Origin: Gilliamella sp. wkB108
GTDB lineage: Bacteria; Pseudomonadota; Gammaproteobacteria; Enterobacterales; Orbaceae
Direction of reading: 5' to 3'
Length of the DNA: 33,489 nucleotides
Assembly (NCBI RefSeq): GCF_001690195.1
Contig: NZ_LZGM01000102.1
Location: forward strand, 1-33,489
The position numbers and the translations under genes were made by a program. Numbering within the stretch: position 1 is the stretch's first letter; every line of letters starts with the position of its first letter. Shown piece by piece: positions 9,837 to 17,453 of the stretch. The notes beneath the pieces are model-generated. The model did not search any database. It was not told where the DNA came from and saw nothing but the letters and a program-made list of their open reading frames with translations.

Positions 9837-9970
9837 CACTAATTAGCTCGCAGTAATTACAGTTAAACTACTAAAGTTCTGTTGTCTGGCAATAGCTTAT
9901 TCGCTTTAGGCAACTATCGATTAATAACCAGCGTTATAGATCTGCGATAGTAGCACGCTTACCTATTTGA

Positions 9971-10861
9971 TTATTGAGGTACAGACATATTTGTTTTAGT
10001 GATTAAGCTGGAATTATCGGTCTGATCGCGAAATTTAGCACGATATTGTGAAGGCGTTTGATCCGTCTCTTTTTTAAAAACCGCCGAAAAGTAATTACTA
10101 TCATCATAACCGCATTCCGCTGAGATAATACTTATTGAATAAGCGGTATTGCGAAGTAAAGACATCGCCTTACATAGTCGTAGTTTCTGTAGATAACCAC
10201 TTATTGTCATTCCTGTTTGATTTTTAAATAGACGACTCAGTGAGCGAGCAGCAAGATTATGATCCTTACAAAACATCTCAAAGTTAAACGAAGTAGCAAT
10301 ACTATTATGAAGTACGGTAAAGAGTATATCTAATTGATGTGTTGCTGTTGGTTGAATGTCATTTGGTTGTTGTTTAATTCTGTCTAACAAAATAACGAAT
10401 TGTAAAAACAGCGCTTCTGACAAATGTACTGCTGCTAAATTATTTTTTTTAGACTCGATAGCGAGTTGTTCAATCAAGGGTTGCAACTGTTTTATATAGG
10501 AAGGTTGAATACGCCATACCCGTTCAGTATGTTTTGCTGAGTGTTTGGGGAGATATTTTTCAATTATTGAAGATAAAAAAAGCGTTTCCCGAGTATATAA
10601 AATATTGTCCAGTTTCAGATTATTCACCGACTCATAACCATGAACATCATCATAATTAATATAAAGAATATCACCACTGGTAATCGGATAGATATAATCA
10701 TTCCATATGTGCAAACCATTTCCCGAAGAGACAACAACTAACTCATCAAAATCGTGATCATGTAAAGGAAAAGGATCTTGATGTTCTCGTTTTTCGACAG
10801 CGACTGTATTAATATCTGAAATAAAATAATCTTGTTTATATAAACGTAAATTTTTATGCAT
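9971..10861 (-). CDS. rhaR: AraC-family activator RhaR
   Basis: Rhamnose-responsive activator. In E. coli, RhaR switches on the rhaSR operon. The 296 residues show an N-terminal cupin sugar-binding domain with HDHDFDELVVVSSGNGLH near residue 34, NDYIYPITSGD and DDVHGYESVNNL. The C-terminal half has two AraC helix-turn-helix motifs (FEMFCKDHNLAARSLSRLF and ISIISAECGYDDSNYFSAVFK). Similarity to E. coli RhaR (GNGLHVLND, ECGFEDSNYFS) separates it from RhaS. It lies 29 bp behind rhaS in a rhaS-rhaR operon that is convergent with rhaBADT here rather than divergent from rhaB. Confidence 0.9.
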   Translation of the reverse strand: MHKNLRLYKQDYFISDINTVAVEKREHQDPFPLHDHDFDELVVVSSGNGLHIWNDYIYPITSGDILYINYDDVHGYESVNNLKLDNILYTRETLFLSSIIEKYLPKHSAKHTERVWRIQPSYIKQLQPLIEQLAIESKKNNLAAVHLSEALFLQFVILLDRIKQQPNDIQPTATHQLDILFTVLHNSIATSFNFEMFCKDHNLAARSLSRLFKNQTGMTISGYLQKLRLCKAMSLLRNTAYSISIISAECGYDDSNYFSAVFKKETDQTPSQYRAKFRDQTDNSSLITKTNMSVPQ

Positions 10862-10890
10862 AACCCATCCCTGTCAATTTAACGATATAC

Positions 10891-11715
10891 TTAATGATAT
10901 CGTTTATCTGGATTATTTCGTAATGCCTGAGGCGAAAAACTAAACTCTTGTTTAAAACATGTAGAAAAATAAGCACTGTCATTAAAACCACACTCTTGTG
11001 CAATTGTTGTTATTGTCTTATTAGTATAGATTAATTGTGAATAGGCATCAGCTAAACGTAATTTAATAAGGTATTTTTGCGGGGAAATACCTATTTCATT
11101 TTTTACATGTCGGTGGAATGAGCGCAATGATAATGAAAATTGTTGAGTTGTCTTTTCCCAATCGATACTTTCTTTGAAGTGGACTTGTACCCAACGTAAA
11201 AGTTGCCTGACTCGATTATCGTTAGATCCGGTTCCTTTTTCAACATATTGATTCTGTTTGAATAATATTAGTAACTGTAAAAATAAGCTCTCTTGATAGG
11301 CAGTTGATTCATTGGTGGTATTATTGAGTTGGTTTAAAATTGTTTGAATACTCGTGTCACACTTCTTATCAAAAAAGTAGTGGGCTTGAAATGGATCTTG
11401 TTGGGGTATTAAATCATCAATACCATTAATAAAGTTAAATTTATCCGGATCTCTAAATAAGATATTGGTTAATTGTAAATTATCGACATTTTCATATAAG
11501 TGACAATCGGATGCATGAATATAAAACATCATACCTGGATATAAGTCGAACATATGACCGTTTAAAATATGTTTACCATGCCCACCGGTGACGATAACAA
11601 TTTCATTAAAATTATGGGTATGTTCTGGATAAACGGGCTGCGGGTTTCTAGGTTCAAGCGTAATATTTTGCTCATTAGAAGAAAAAAAATCTTTATCCAA
11701 AAGCATCTGTACCAT
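10891..11715 (-). CDS. rhaS: AraC-family activator RhaS
   Basis: Rhamnose-responsive activator of the catabolic and transport promoters. The 274 residues (E. coli RhaS 278) share EPRNPQPVYPEHTHNFNEIV and the LTNILFRDPDKFNF block with E. coli RhaS. This identifies it over RhaR. A cupin domain covers roughly residues 20-110 and the AraC DNA-binding domain roughly 170-270 (IDWEKTTQQFSLSLRSFHRH, then TIAQECGFNDSAYFST). A GAGGAT ribosome site precedes the ATG at 11715. A candidate promoter with RhaR operator and CRP site is read upstream. Its likely targets are the rhaB and GH78 promoters. Confidence 0.92.
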   Translation of the reverse strand: MVQMLLDKDFFSSNEQNITLEPRNPQPVYPEHTHNFNEIVIVTGGHGKHILNGHMFDLYPGMMFYIHASDCHLYENVDNLQLTNILFRDPDKFNFINGIDDLIPQQDPFQAHYFFDKKCDTSIQTILNQLNNTTNESTAYQESLFLQLLILFKQNQYVEKGTGSNDNRVRQLLRWVQVHFKESIDWEKTTQQFSLSLRSFHRHVKNEIGISPQKYLIKLRLADAYSQLIYTNKTITTIAQECGFNDSAYFSTCFKQEFSFSPQALRNNPDKRYH

Positions 11716-11747
11716 GATTTAATCCTCATTCTAATGATAATAAGAAT

Positions 11748-11753
11748 ATTCTA
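11748..11753 (-). promoter_or_regulatory. Candidate -10 of the rhaSR promoter
   Basis: TAGAAT on the minus strand, 20 bp from the candidate RhaR operator. The implied start point near 11741 puts the CRP-type site about 112 bp upstream, as remembered for E. coli rhaSR (-111.5). Confidence 0.45.
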
Positions 11754-11773
11754 GGGAGGAATTGAAACTCTTA

Positions 11774-11822
11774 CCTTCAATATTCGGACATGGAAAATAT
11801 TTTTTTGGCTGTAATTTATAGG
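11774..11822 (-). promoter_or_regulatory. Candidate RhaR operator of rhaSR
   Basis: Inverted half-sites 11774-11790 (plus strand ends CGGACA) and 11806-11822 (plus strand begins TGGCTG) have 15 bp between them, the same spacing as the rhaB and GH78 operators. The core match is weaker (4 of 6). Position relative to the -10 is the same as at rhaB. Confidence 0.45.
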
Positions 11823-11845
11823 AAAAGGCGACTTTTTATCAAAAA

Positions 11846-11861
11846 TGTGCGAAATCTCACA
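11846..11861 (-). promoter_or_regulatory. CRP-type site of the rhaSR promoter
   Basis: TGTGC-N6-TCACA, flanked by A- and T-runs that extend the dyad. It matches the CRP consensus at 9 of 10 positions and is 23 bp from the outer operator half-site. Confidence 0.65.
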
Positions 11862-11875
11862 TTTTTATAATAGTG

Positions 11876-11978
11876 TTTATACTCAACCGTATAGTTAACC
11901 TGAAATATCTTTACAACTTTTTTTACTTGAAAGTATGAGTGGAAAGAATAACCTATTGATAATAAACATTAAAATTAA
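11876..11978. repeat. Direct repeat flanking the left 166-bp array, copy A
   Basis: About 103 bp imperfectly repeated at 12773-12875 in the same orientation, 897 bp away. The best conserved part is the first 40 bp (TATACTCAA then ATAG then TTAACCTGAAATATC). The core also occurs inverted at 24301-24338. Copy A lies just upstream of the rhaS CRP site. The rest of 11979-12104 shows no gene. Confidence 0.8.
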
Positions 11979-12104
11979 TATTGCTACACATTAGTGTGTC
12001 ATTAAAATAATAGGGTGAAGTGTGTTGAGTTATAATTTAGCCAAAATCACACGTTTATTCAGCTCACATAAAATTGTAACTTCACATTTAGTACTTGAAT
12101 TTAA

Positions 12105-12768
12105 GCGTTTTGATAAATTTTAACGGTATAGACTCCTGAATAATTTTTACCAATCTGCTGACTTGCATAGGTCCAACAGTAGTACAACTTACCGCAATAT
12201 ATATTGAAAAAAGGCGACAATTAATTAAGTCTTTTATTAACTTGATTCGCAATTAGAGGTTAAGTGTAGCCGTTTAGATAAGTTTAAACGGTATAGACTC
12301 CTGAATTATTTTTACCAATCTGCTGACTTGCATAGCCCAAATAGTAGTACAACTTATCGTAATGTATATGAAATAAAAGGCGACAAATAATTAAGTCTTT
12401 TATTAACTTGATTCGCAATTAGAAGTTGAATGTAGCCGTTTTGATTAGATTAAACGGTATAGACTCCTGAATAATTTTTACCAATCTGCTGGTGAGCATA
12501 GGTCAAACAACCGCACAACTTACCGCAATATATATGAAATAAAAAGCGACAATTAATTAAGTCTTTTATTAAATTGATTCGCACTCAAAGGTTGAGTGTG
12601 GCCGTTTTGATAAGTTTAAACGGTATAGACTCCTGAATAATTTTTACCAATCTGCTGGTGAGCATAGGTCAAACAACCGCACAACTTACCGCAATATATA
12701 TTAAAAAAGGCGACAATTAATTAAGTCTTTTACTAATTTAATTCGCACTCAAAGGTTAAGTGTGGCTT
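12105..12768 (-). repeat. Left array of the 166-bp repeat (about 4 copies)
   Basis: Tandem repeat with periods of 165, 166 and 166 bp, measured at the CGGTATAGACTCCTG block (12124, 12289, 12455, 12621). Read on the minus strand, each unit starts GTAAAAATTATTCAGGAG, passes CTATACCG, a short CCGTTT/AAACGG hairpin, GCGAATCAAGTTAATAAAAG and TTGTCGCCTTTT, and ends CAGATTG. Unit starts are at 12647, 12481, 12315 and 12150. The right array at 15812-16288 is the same unit on the other strand. The array lies downstream of nhaD and is read in that gene's direction. No open reading frame of note lies in it. Confidence 0.93.
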
Positions 12769-12772
12769 TGTT

Positions 12773-12875
12773 TTTATACTCAAACATATAGTTAACCTGA
12801 AATATCTTTACAGCTATTTTAAGATGAAAGTATGAGTGAAAATCTAACTTATTGATAATCAATACATAAATTAAA
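12773..12875. repeat. Direct repeat flanking the left 166-bp array, copy B
   Basis: Second copy of the 103-bp direct repeat, about 26 bp after the nhaD stop codon in the direction of nhaD transcription. With copy A it brackets the left array. Its 38-bp core (12775-12812) matches the inverted copy at 24301-24338 at 36 positions. Confidence 0.8.
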
Positions 12876-12900
12876 ATGGTCACTCATACTGTTTGGTTAT

Positions 12901-14331
12901 TTAAAGTAATATAAAAAATATTAAGTTATTAATAATAAATACAGGAATTAAAATAGCTATTGACCATTTCATATAGCCTAAAAAATTTGGCATTTTTATC
13001 TTATGTTGTTTAGCAATGCTTTTAACCATAAAGTTAGGTGCATTACCAATGTAACTGAGCGCACCCATAAATACCGATCCCATTGAAATTGCTAATAAGG
13101 TTTTTTCAAAGGTTGTCATTAATATCTGTGCATCTCCTGATGCTAAATTAAAAAAGACCAGATAAGTTGGTGCATTATCTAAAAATCCGGATAACAAGCC
13201 GGATAGCCAAAAATACATGCTGTTAATAGGCTGACCTGAGTCTGTCGTTACCATAGAAACAATTGTTGATAAAGCGCCGTCAGAGCCTGCTCGTAAAATA
13301 GTAAGTACCGGTGCAATCGTAATGAAAATGCCAATAAACAGTCTGGCGACTTCTAAAATAGGTTGCCAATTAAATTCATTGGCCGAACGGACTTGCTTGG
13401 GAGTGATTAACACGGAAACTAATGTGATCAGCACAAATAAACTGTCTCGTACTAGATTGGGTAAGGTAATGTGTGAGTTGAAAACCGTAAAACTGATAGA
13501 GGATTTCCATAAACCAGATAAAAGTACGCTAATAATGACAAGCAATAGTAGGAATATATTGATAATGCCATATATTTTGATTCGTTCTGAAGAGTTGGTT
13601 GTTGCGGTATCTTGCTGTGAATGTCCATATTGTTGGTGGTAATAGTGACAATCAATGCAATAAAAAATGGTTAATAGCAAGATAGTGGTTAATAAGACAG
13701 GAAAAAACATGTGTTTAATCGTCCAGTAAAAATCGACCCCTTTCAAAAAACCGATAAATAGTGGAGGATCACCTAGCGGCGTTAAACCGCCACCAATATT
13801 AGCAACTAAAAAGATAAAAAAGACAATAATATGGACACGCTTTTGTCGATTACGGTTAGCACGAATTAATGGGCGAATCATTAACATGGCAGCGCCAGTC
13901 GTTCCCATAATTGATGCGGCTATTGTTCCTAAAGCTAATATACCAACATTCAATTTTGGCGTACTTATCCTATCACTTTTAATTAAAATGCCACCAGATG
14001 TCGTGAACAGTACCAATAATAATAAAATAAATGGAATATACTCTTCTAAAATTGCATGTACCGTGAGATTAATGGTTATTTGCCAGCCATAAGAAATGAT
14101 AAAAGCAATCAAAAAGAACAAGGTCCAAAAGTAGATGATCTTGCCATAATTGTGATGCCATACACGAGGAAAAAATAGGGGTAATAATGCAATAGATAAT
14201 AAAATTCCGACAAAAGGAATGCCCCAGAGTAGTGATAAATTTTGCCCGCTAAATTCAGCAGCAAAGAGATCAAAAGGGGTAAATAACAGCATAACAAACA
14301 GTATTAGTGATAAGTTAAGGCGGTTTTTCAT
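12901..14331 (-). CDS. NhaD-type Na+/H+ antiporter (ion transporter superfamily)
   Basis: Polytopic inner-membrane protein of 476 residues with about 11-12 hydrophobic segments. The first is signal-like. GTTGAAMLMIRPLIRANRNR near residue 145 and NIGGGLTPLGDPPLFIGFL near 182 are typical of NhaD-like sodium/proton antiporters in the ArsB/NhaD (ion transporter) superfamily. A second inverted block, LSGFLDNAPTYLVFF, is near residue 380. It probably exports Na+ in exchange for protons. Exact ion specificity cannot be read. The start at 14331 has only a weak ribosome site, but it places the first membrane segment correctly. It is divergent from rlmF and its 3' side runs into the repeat array. Confidence 0.82.
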   Translation of the reverse strand: MKNRLNLSLILFVMLLFTPFDLFAAEFSGQNLSLLWGIPFVGILLSIALLPLFFPRVWHHNYGKIIYFWTLFFLIAFIISYGWQITINLTVHAILEEYIPFILLLLVLFTTSGGILIKSDRISTPKLNVGILALGTIAASIMGTTGAAMLMIRPLIRANRNRQKRVHIIVFFIFLVANIGGGLTPLGDPPLFIGFLKGVDFYWTIKHMFFPVLLTTILLLTIFYCIDCHYYHQQYGHSQQDTATTNSSERIKIYGIINIFLLLLVIISVLLSGLWKSSISFTVFNSHITLPNLVRDSLFVLITLVSVLITPKQVRSANEFNWQPILEVARLFIGIFITIAPVLTILRAGSDGALSTIVSMVTTDSGQPINSMYFWLSGLLSGFLDNAPTYLVFFNLASGDAQILMTTFEKTLLAISMGSVFMGALSYIGNAPNFMVKSIAKQHKIKMPNFLGYMKWSIAILIPVFIINNLIFFILL

Positions 14332-14865
14332 GATAATATCTATTAATTTTAGGATGCGAGATTATAGCAAATCGAAAATTACTTTTCTAATCAATTACCT
14401 ATAGGCATATTAGCGGATTGATAATAATGAAACGGTTTACCAGTTAATTATAGCAAGATGTGTAAAATGCATTAATCACAACCAATTGAATAATAATAAA
14501 ATCTGTTTCAATAACATCAATATACTGTAACTAAGTAATAGAGTAATTAGCCTATTATAACAAGCACCTAACAGCGTGTTTTTTAGACAGAATTGTCAAA
14601 TAACTCAGTATAAAAATCAAAACAGCATTATGCTTGGTATATTATGTGCAGTGTTAAACAGATAAACAAAAACCGTGAGAGAATTTCGCGACTTATTGGT
14701 TAGATATGCCTTTCTGCACTCTAGTGAGTTAATTTCAGAATTAGCGAGCATTATTTATACGGTTAGGTCAAAACAAGTCAGGTATATCAATTCATAGGTG
14801 TGGCTCTTTCGCATATTGTTTTTAAAACCATTATAATAGCGACAAATTTTATTTTTGGATTAACT
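14332..14865. other. Divergent intergenic region nhaD/rlmF
   Basis: 534 bp with no convincing gene. A TATAAT hexamer at 14832-14837 is a good -10 for rlmF, placing the transcript start near 14843, though no good -35 is seen at 17 bp. A 40-codon open frame from a GTG at about 14674 lacks a ribosome site and is not called. Nothing else is recognised. Confidence 0.5.
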
Positions 14866-15843
14866 ATGCAAAAACAGCAAGCCGTCATTCAATCATCCCC
14901 ATTACATAGTCGCAATAAACATCGCGCGGGTTATCACTTCGCGACACTCACTAAAACCCTACCGGCATTGTCACCGTTTGTGAAACAGAACCGGTATGGT
15001 AATTGGTCGATAGATTTTGCTGATCCTGTTGCGGTTAAAATGCTAAATAAGGCGTTGTTGTTACATTATTATCAACTTACTGATTGGGATATTCCAAATG
15101 ACTTTCTGTGTCCACCTATTCCGGGACGTGCTGATTATATTCACTATTTAGCGGATCTATTAGCACAAGATAACCAAAATACTATTCCGGTAGGTAAGCA
15201 AGTCAAAGTCTTGGATATTGGGGTGGGGGCTAATGTGATCTACCCAATTATTGGTCGGGCTGAGTATGGTTGGTCATTTGTGGGTAGTGATATCAATCCT
15301 GTGGCGATTAAAGTTGCTTCGTTAATCACGCAAGCCAATAAGATATTAAATGGCGCGCTACAGTGTCGGTTACAGCAAGATAGTTCAGCCATTTTTCGAC
15401 ATATCATAAAACCGAAAGAGTTTTATATGCTAACACTGTGTAATCCTCCTTTTCATGCTTCAGCACAAGAGGCATTAGCAAGTACCCAAAAGAAGCTTAA
15501 AAATTTAGGTAAACTAAACAACTCGGCACAAAAAACGGTACTCAATTTTGGCGGACAGCAGGCAGAATTATGGTGTAAAGGGGGAGAGAGTACCTTTATT
15601 GCTAATATGATCGCCGAAAGTGCTGATTATAAAGAGCAATGCTTATGGTTTACTTCGTTAGTATCCAAACAAGAATCTTTAGCGGTACTTGATAAAAAAT
15701 TGAAACAAGTCGCGGTTATTGAAAAGAAGATTATCCCTATGGCTCAAGGTAATAAGATAAGCCGTTTTGTGGCATGGACTTTCTTTAATGCCAATGAACG
15801 TAAGCAGATATGTAAAAATTATTCAGGAGTCTATACCGTTTAA
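14866..15843 (+). CDS. rlmF: 23S rRNA (adenine-1618 N6)-methyltransferase
   Basis: SAM-dependent methyltransferase that modifies A1618 of 23S rRNA. The 325 residues (E. coli RlmF 308) include PLHSRNKHRAGYHFATL at the N-terminus, LCPPIPGRADYIHYLADLL near residue 82, the SAM motif LDIGVGAN near 115, the catalytic NPPFH motif near 192, and NFGGQQAELWCKGGE near 226. The start at 14866 is chosen over an in-frame ATG at 14800 because it matches the E. coli N-terminus and lies after the TATAAT at 14832. The natural family ending is near FFNANERK. The last nine residues (KNYSGVYTV) are encoded by the first unit of the right 166-bp array. Confidence 0.95.
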   Translation: MQKQQAVIQSSPLHSRNKHRAGYHFATLTKTLPALSPFVKQNRYGNWSIDFADPVAVKMLNKALLLHYYQLTDWDIPNDFLCPPIPGRADYIHYLADLLAQDNQNTIPVGKQVKVLDIGVGANVIYPIIGRAEYGWSFVGSDINPVAIKVASLITQANKILNGALQCRLQQDSSAIFRHIIKPKEFYMLTLCNPPFHASAQEALASTQKKLKNLGKLNNSAQKTVLNFGGQQAELWCKGGESTFIANMIAESADYKEQCLWFTSLVSKQESLAVLDKKLKQVAVIEKKIIPMAQGNKISRFVAWTFFNANERKQICKNYSGVYTV

Positions 15844-16288
15844 ACTTATCAAAACGGCTACATTCAGCTTCTGAGTGCGAATCAAGTTAGTAAAAGGCTT
15901 AATTTTTTGTCGCCTTTTATTTCATGTACATTACGATAAGTTGTGTTGTTATTTGGCCTATACAGGTCAGCCGATTGGTAAAAATTATTCAGGAGTCTAT
16001 ACCGCTTAATCTTATCAAAACGGCCACATTCAACATCTAAGTGTAAATTAATTTAATAAAAAGCTAAATTACTTGTCACCTTTTATTTTATGTACATTGA
16101 AGTAAGTTGTGTTGCTGTTTGGCTTATGCAGGTCAGCCGATTGGTAAAAATTATTCAGGAGTCTATACCGCTTAATCTTATTAAAACCACAGAATTCAAC
16201 CTCTAAGTGTAAATTAAATTAGTAAAAGACTAAATTATTTGTCACCTTTTATTTCATGTACATTGTAGTAAGTTGTGTTGCTGTTTGG
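15812..16288 (+). repeat. Right array of the 166-bp repeat (about 3 copies)
   Basis: Units start at 15812, 15978 and 16144 (period exactly 166), each with GTAAAAATTATTCAGGAG followed by TCTATACCG. The third is truncated after GTTGCTGTTTGGC at about 16288. Orientation is opposite to the left array, but in both cases units run in the direction of the upstream gene (rlmF here, nhaD there). The first unit overlaps the rlmF 3' end and provides its stop codon. The region 15844-16304 contains nothing else. The convergent AraC gene stops 17 bp beyond. Confidence 0.93.
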
Positions 16289-16304
16289 CATAATGGTTAG
16301 CTTT

Positions 16305-17129
16305 TTACTTAATATCAATTGTTTCTGTTTTTCGCCTTTCTTCACTCGGGGTGACGCCAAAGGCTTTTTTATAGAGCGTGGAAAAGTGGGTGCTGTTGAT
16401 AAATCCGCATAATAGTGAAATCTCAGTGATTGTCATGTCACTCTCCCTTATTTTTTTTCTTGCCGATAATAATCGTAAACGCTTGATATAATTTTCGGGT
16501 GTTAAGCCCGATGCTTCTTTTATATGTCTGAACATGGTACGAAGCGTTAAATGGAAGCGTTGGGCTATATCATTCCAATCATATTCATCAAAGCAATTTT
16601 CTTGTAGATGATTAAGTAATAAGTGAAGTTTAAAGCGAGTATTATTTTTCTGTGCTTGTCCTTGAGATTGCAGGATTAGGGTAATTAGTTTAAAAAATAG
16701 GTATTCTCGGTATTCTAGCGGATTTTTTAAATTAAAAAGCTGATCAATAACCGTATTACACTCTTTGCGTAGGCTTGGTGTGAGCCATATATAAGAACTT
16801 AAATCACTTGCAGAAATAGGATTTAATAGCTCTTCAATCTTATTTAAAAAAACAAATTGACGATAGGGATTAATCAGAATATTGGTTAGTTTTAAGGTGC
16901 CTAAATCGTCATAAAAATGGTAATCATGACCACGAACAAGAAAAACATCGCCTTGCTGAATAAATAGTGGGCGACCATTGATAACATGTAATCCATGACC
17001 TTGTTCCACAATGACTAATTCATCAAATTCGTGGTTATGTTCAATACAATTACTTTCCGGATCACTTTTATATAATGCCAGTTTGTCTGATTCGGAATTA
17101 AAGTAAGTGTTAATTTTTAACGTATTCAT
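16305..17129 (-). CDS. AraC-family regulator, RhaS-like, divergent from GH78 operon
   Basis: 274-residue regulator with an N-terminal cupin (EHNHEFDELVIVEQGHGLH near residue 30, RGHDYHFYDDLGTLKLTNILI near 70). It ends in an AraC DNA-binding domain (DWNDIAQRFHLTLRTMFRHI near 184 and ITEISLLCGFINSTHFSTLYKKAF near 235). It resembles RhaS and RhaR but is distinct from both genes at 9971-11715, so it is a third paralog. It is transcribed divergently from the rhamnosidase operon and is the natural candidate for its local regulator, perhaps sensing rhamnose or a rhamnoside. The ligand cannot be told from sequence. The gene ends just past the right repeat array. Confidence 0.85.
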   Translation of the reverse strand: MNTLKINTYFNSESDKLALYKSDPESNCIEHNHEFDELVIVEQGHGLHVINGRPLFIQQGDVFLVRGHDYHFYDDLGTLKLTNILINPYRQFVFLNKIEELLNPISASDLSSYIWLTPSLRKECNTVIDQLFNLKNPLEYREYLFFKLITLILQSQGQAQKNNTRFKLHLLLNHLQENCFDEYDWNDIAQRFHLTLRTMFRHIKEASGLTPENYIKRLRLLSARKKIRESDMTITEISLLCGFINSTHFSTLYKKAFGVTPSEERRKTETIDIK

Positions 17130-17330
17130 AATATCGAGCCTAACTTCTTATAATTAATCTTAATTATCAATGGTTGATTTGCCAACAAAGTAAAATAGCA
17201 ACAATTACTTCGATCAAAAGTGAAAAAAATTGTTATTGTGTTGATAAATCATTACATAATGTCACTTTCAGTCATCTGTATAACACAATAAGGTAATTGA
17301 CTTTTATATAAAAAGTAATAATTCAAAAAA

Positions 17331-17346
17331 TGTGAACTTCCTCGTT
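17331..17346 (+). promoter_or_regulatory. CRP-like site of the GH78 promoter (one good half)
   Basis: TGTGA-N6-TCGTT has a perfect left half and a poor right half. It lies 4 bp before the operator, exactly the same offset as the CRP site of rhaB. It is supported mainly by position. Confidence 0.45.
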
Positions 17347-17350
17347 GTGA

Positions 17351-17399
17351 TCTTTCCGCTATTGCCATTTATGAATTTAATCTGGCAGTGTCAAGGTAG
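17351..17399 (+). promoter_or_regulatory. Candidate RhaS-type operator of the GH78 operon
   Basis: TCTTTCCGCTATTGCCA (17351-17367) and the inverted half beginning TGGCAG (17383-17399) have 15 bp between them, as at rhaB. The left half matches the E. coli rhaBAD half-site, as remembered, at about 13 of 17 positions. Possible regulators are RhaS or the divergent RhaS-like protein. Confidence 0.6.
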
Positions 17400-17420
17400 C
17401 TACGCTCATTCGCACATAGC

Positions 17421-17426
17421 TATACT
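17421..17426 (+). promoter_or_regulatory. -10 of the GH78 operon promoter
   Basis: TATACT (5 of 6 to consensus) is 21 bp after the operator and 27 bp before the start codon. The AGGAGG ribosome site lies between. The rest of 17130-17330 is AT-rich and should hold the divergent regulator promoter, which I cannot pin down. Confidence 0.6.
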
Positions 17427-17453
17427 CCTAAGCAGGTCAAACAGGAGGATTAT

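Noticed and set aside
12105-12768. CRISPR array or integron attC series
   Set aside because: Units are contiguous 166-bp repeats with no unique spacers. There are no cas genes, integrase or cassette genes nearby.
12901-14331. Arsenite pump ArsB
   Set aside because: It belongs to the same superfamily, but the GGGLTPLGDPPLFIGFL block and the lack of ars neighbours favour an NhaD-type antiporter.
14674-14796. Possible 40-codon gene in the nhaD/rlmF gap
   Set aside because: It starts with GTG, has no Shine-Dalgarno and no recognisable family. It may be chance or a remnant.
14800-14865. Upstream ATG of rlmF
   Set aside because: It lies before the likely -10 at 14832 and adds a hydrophobic stretch not found in RlmF.
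12105-16288. Composite transposon with inverted ends
   Set aside because: The inverted arrays bracket only ordinary chromosomal genes (nhaD, rlmF). No transposase and no target-site duplication at the outer borders is visible.
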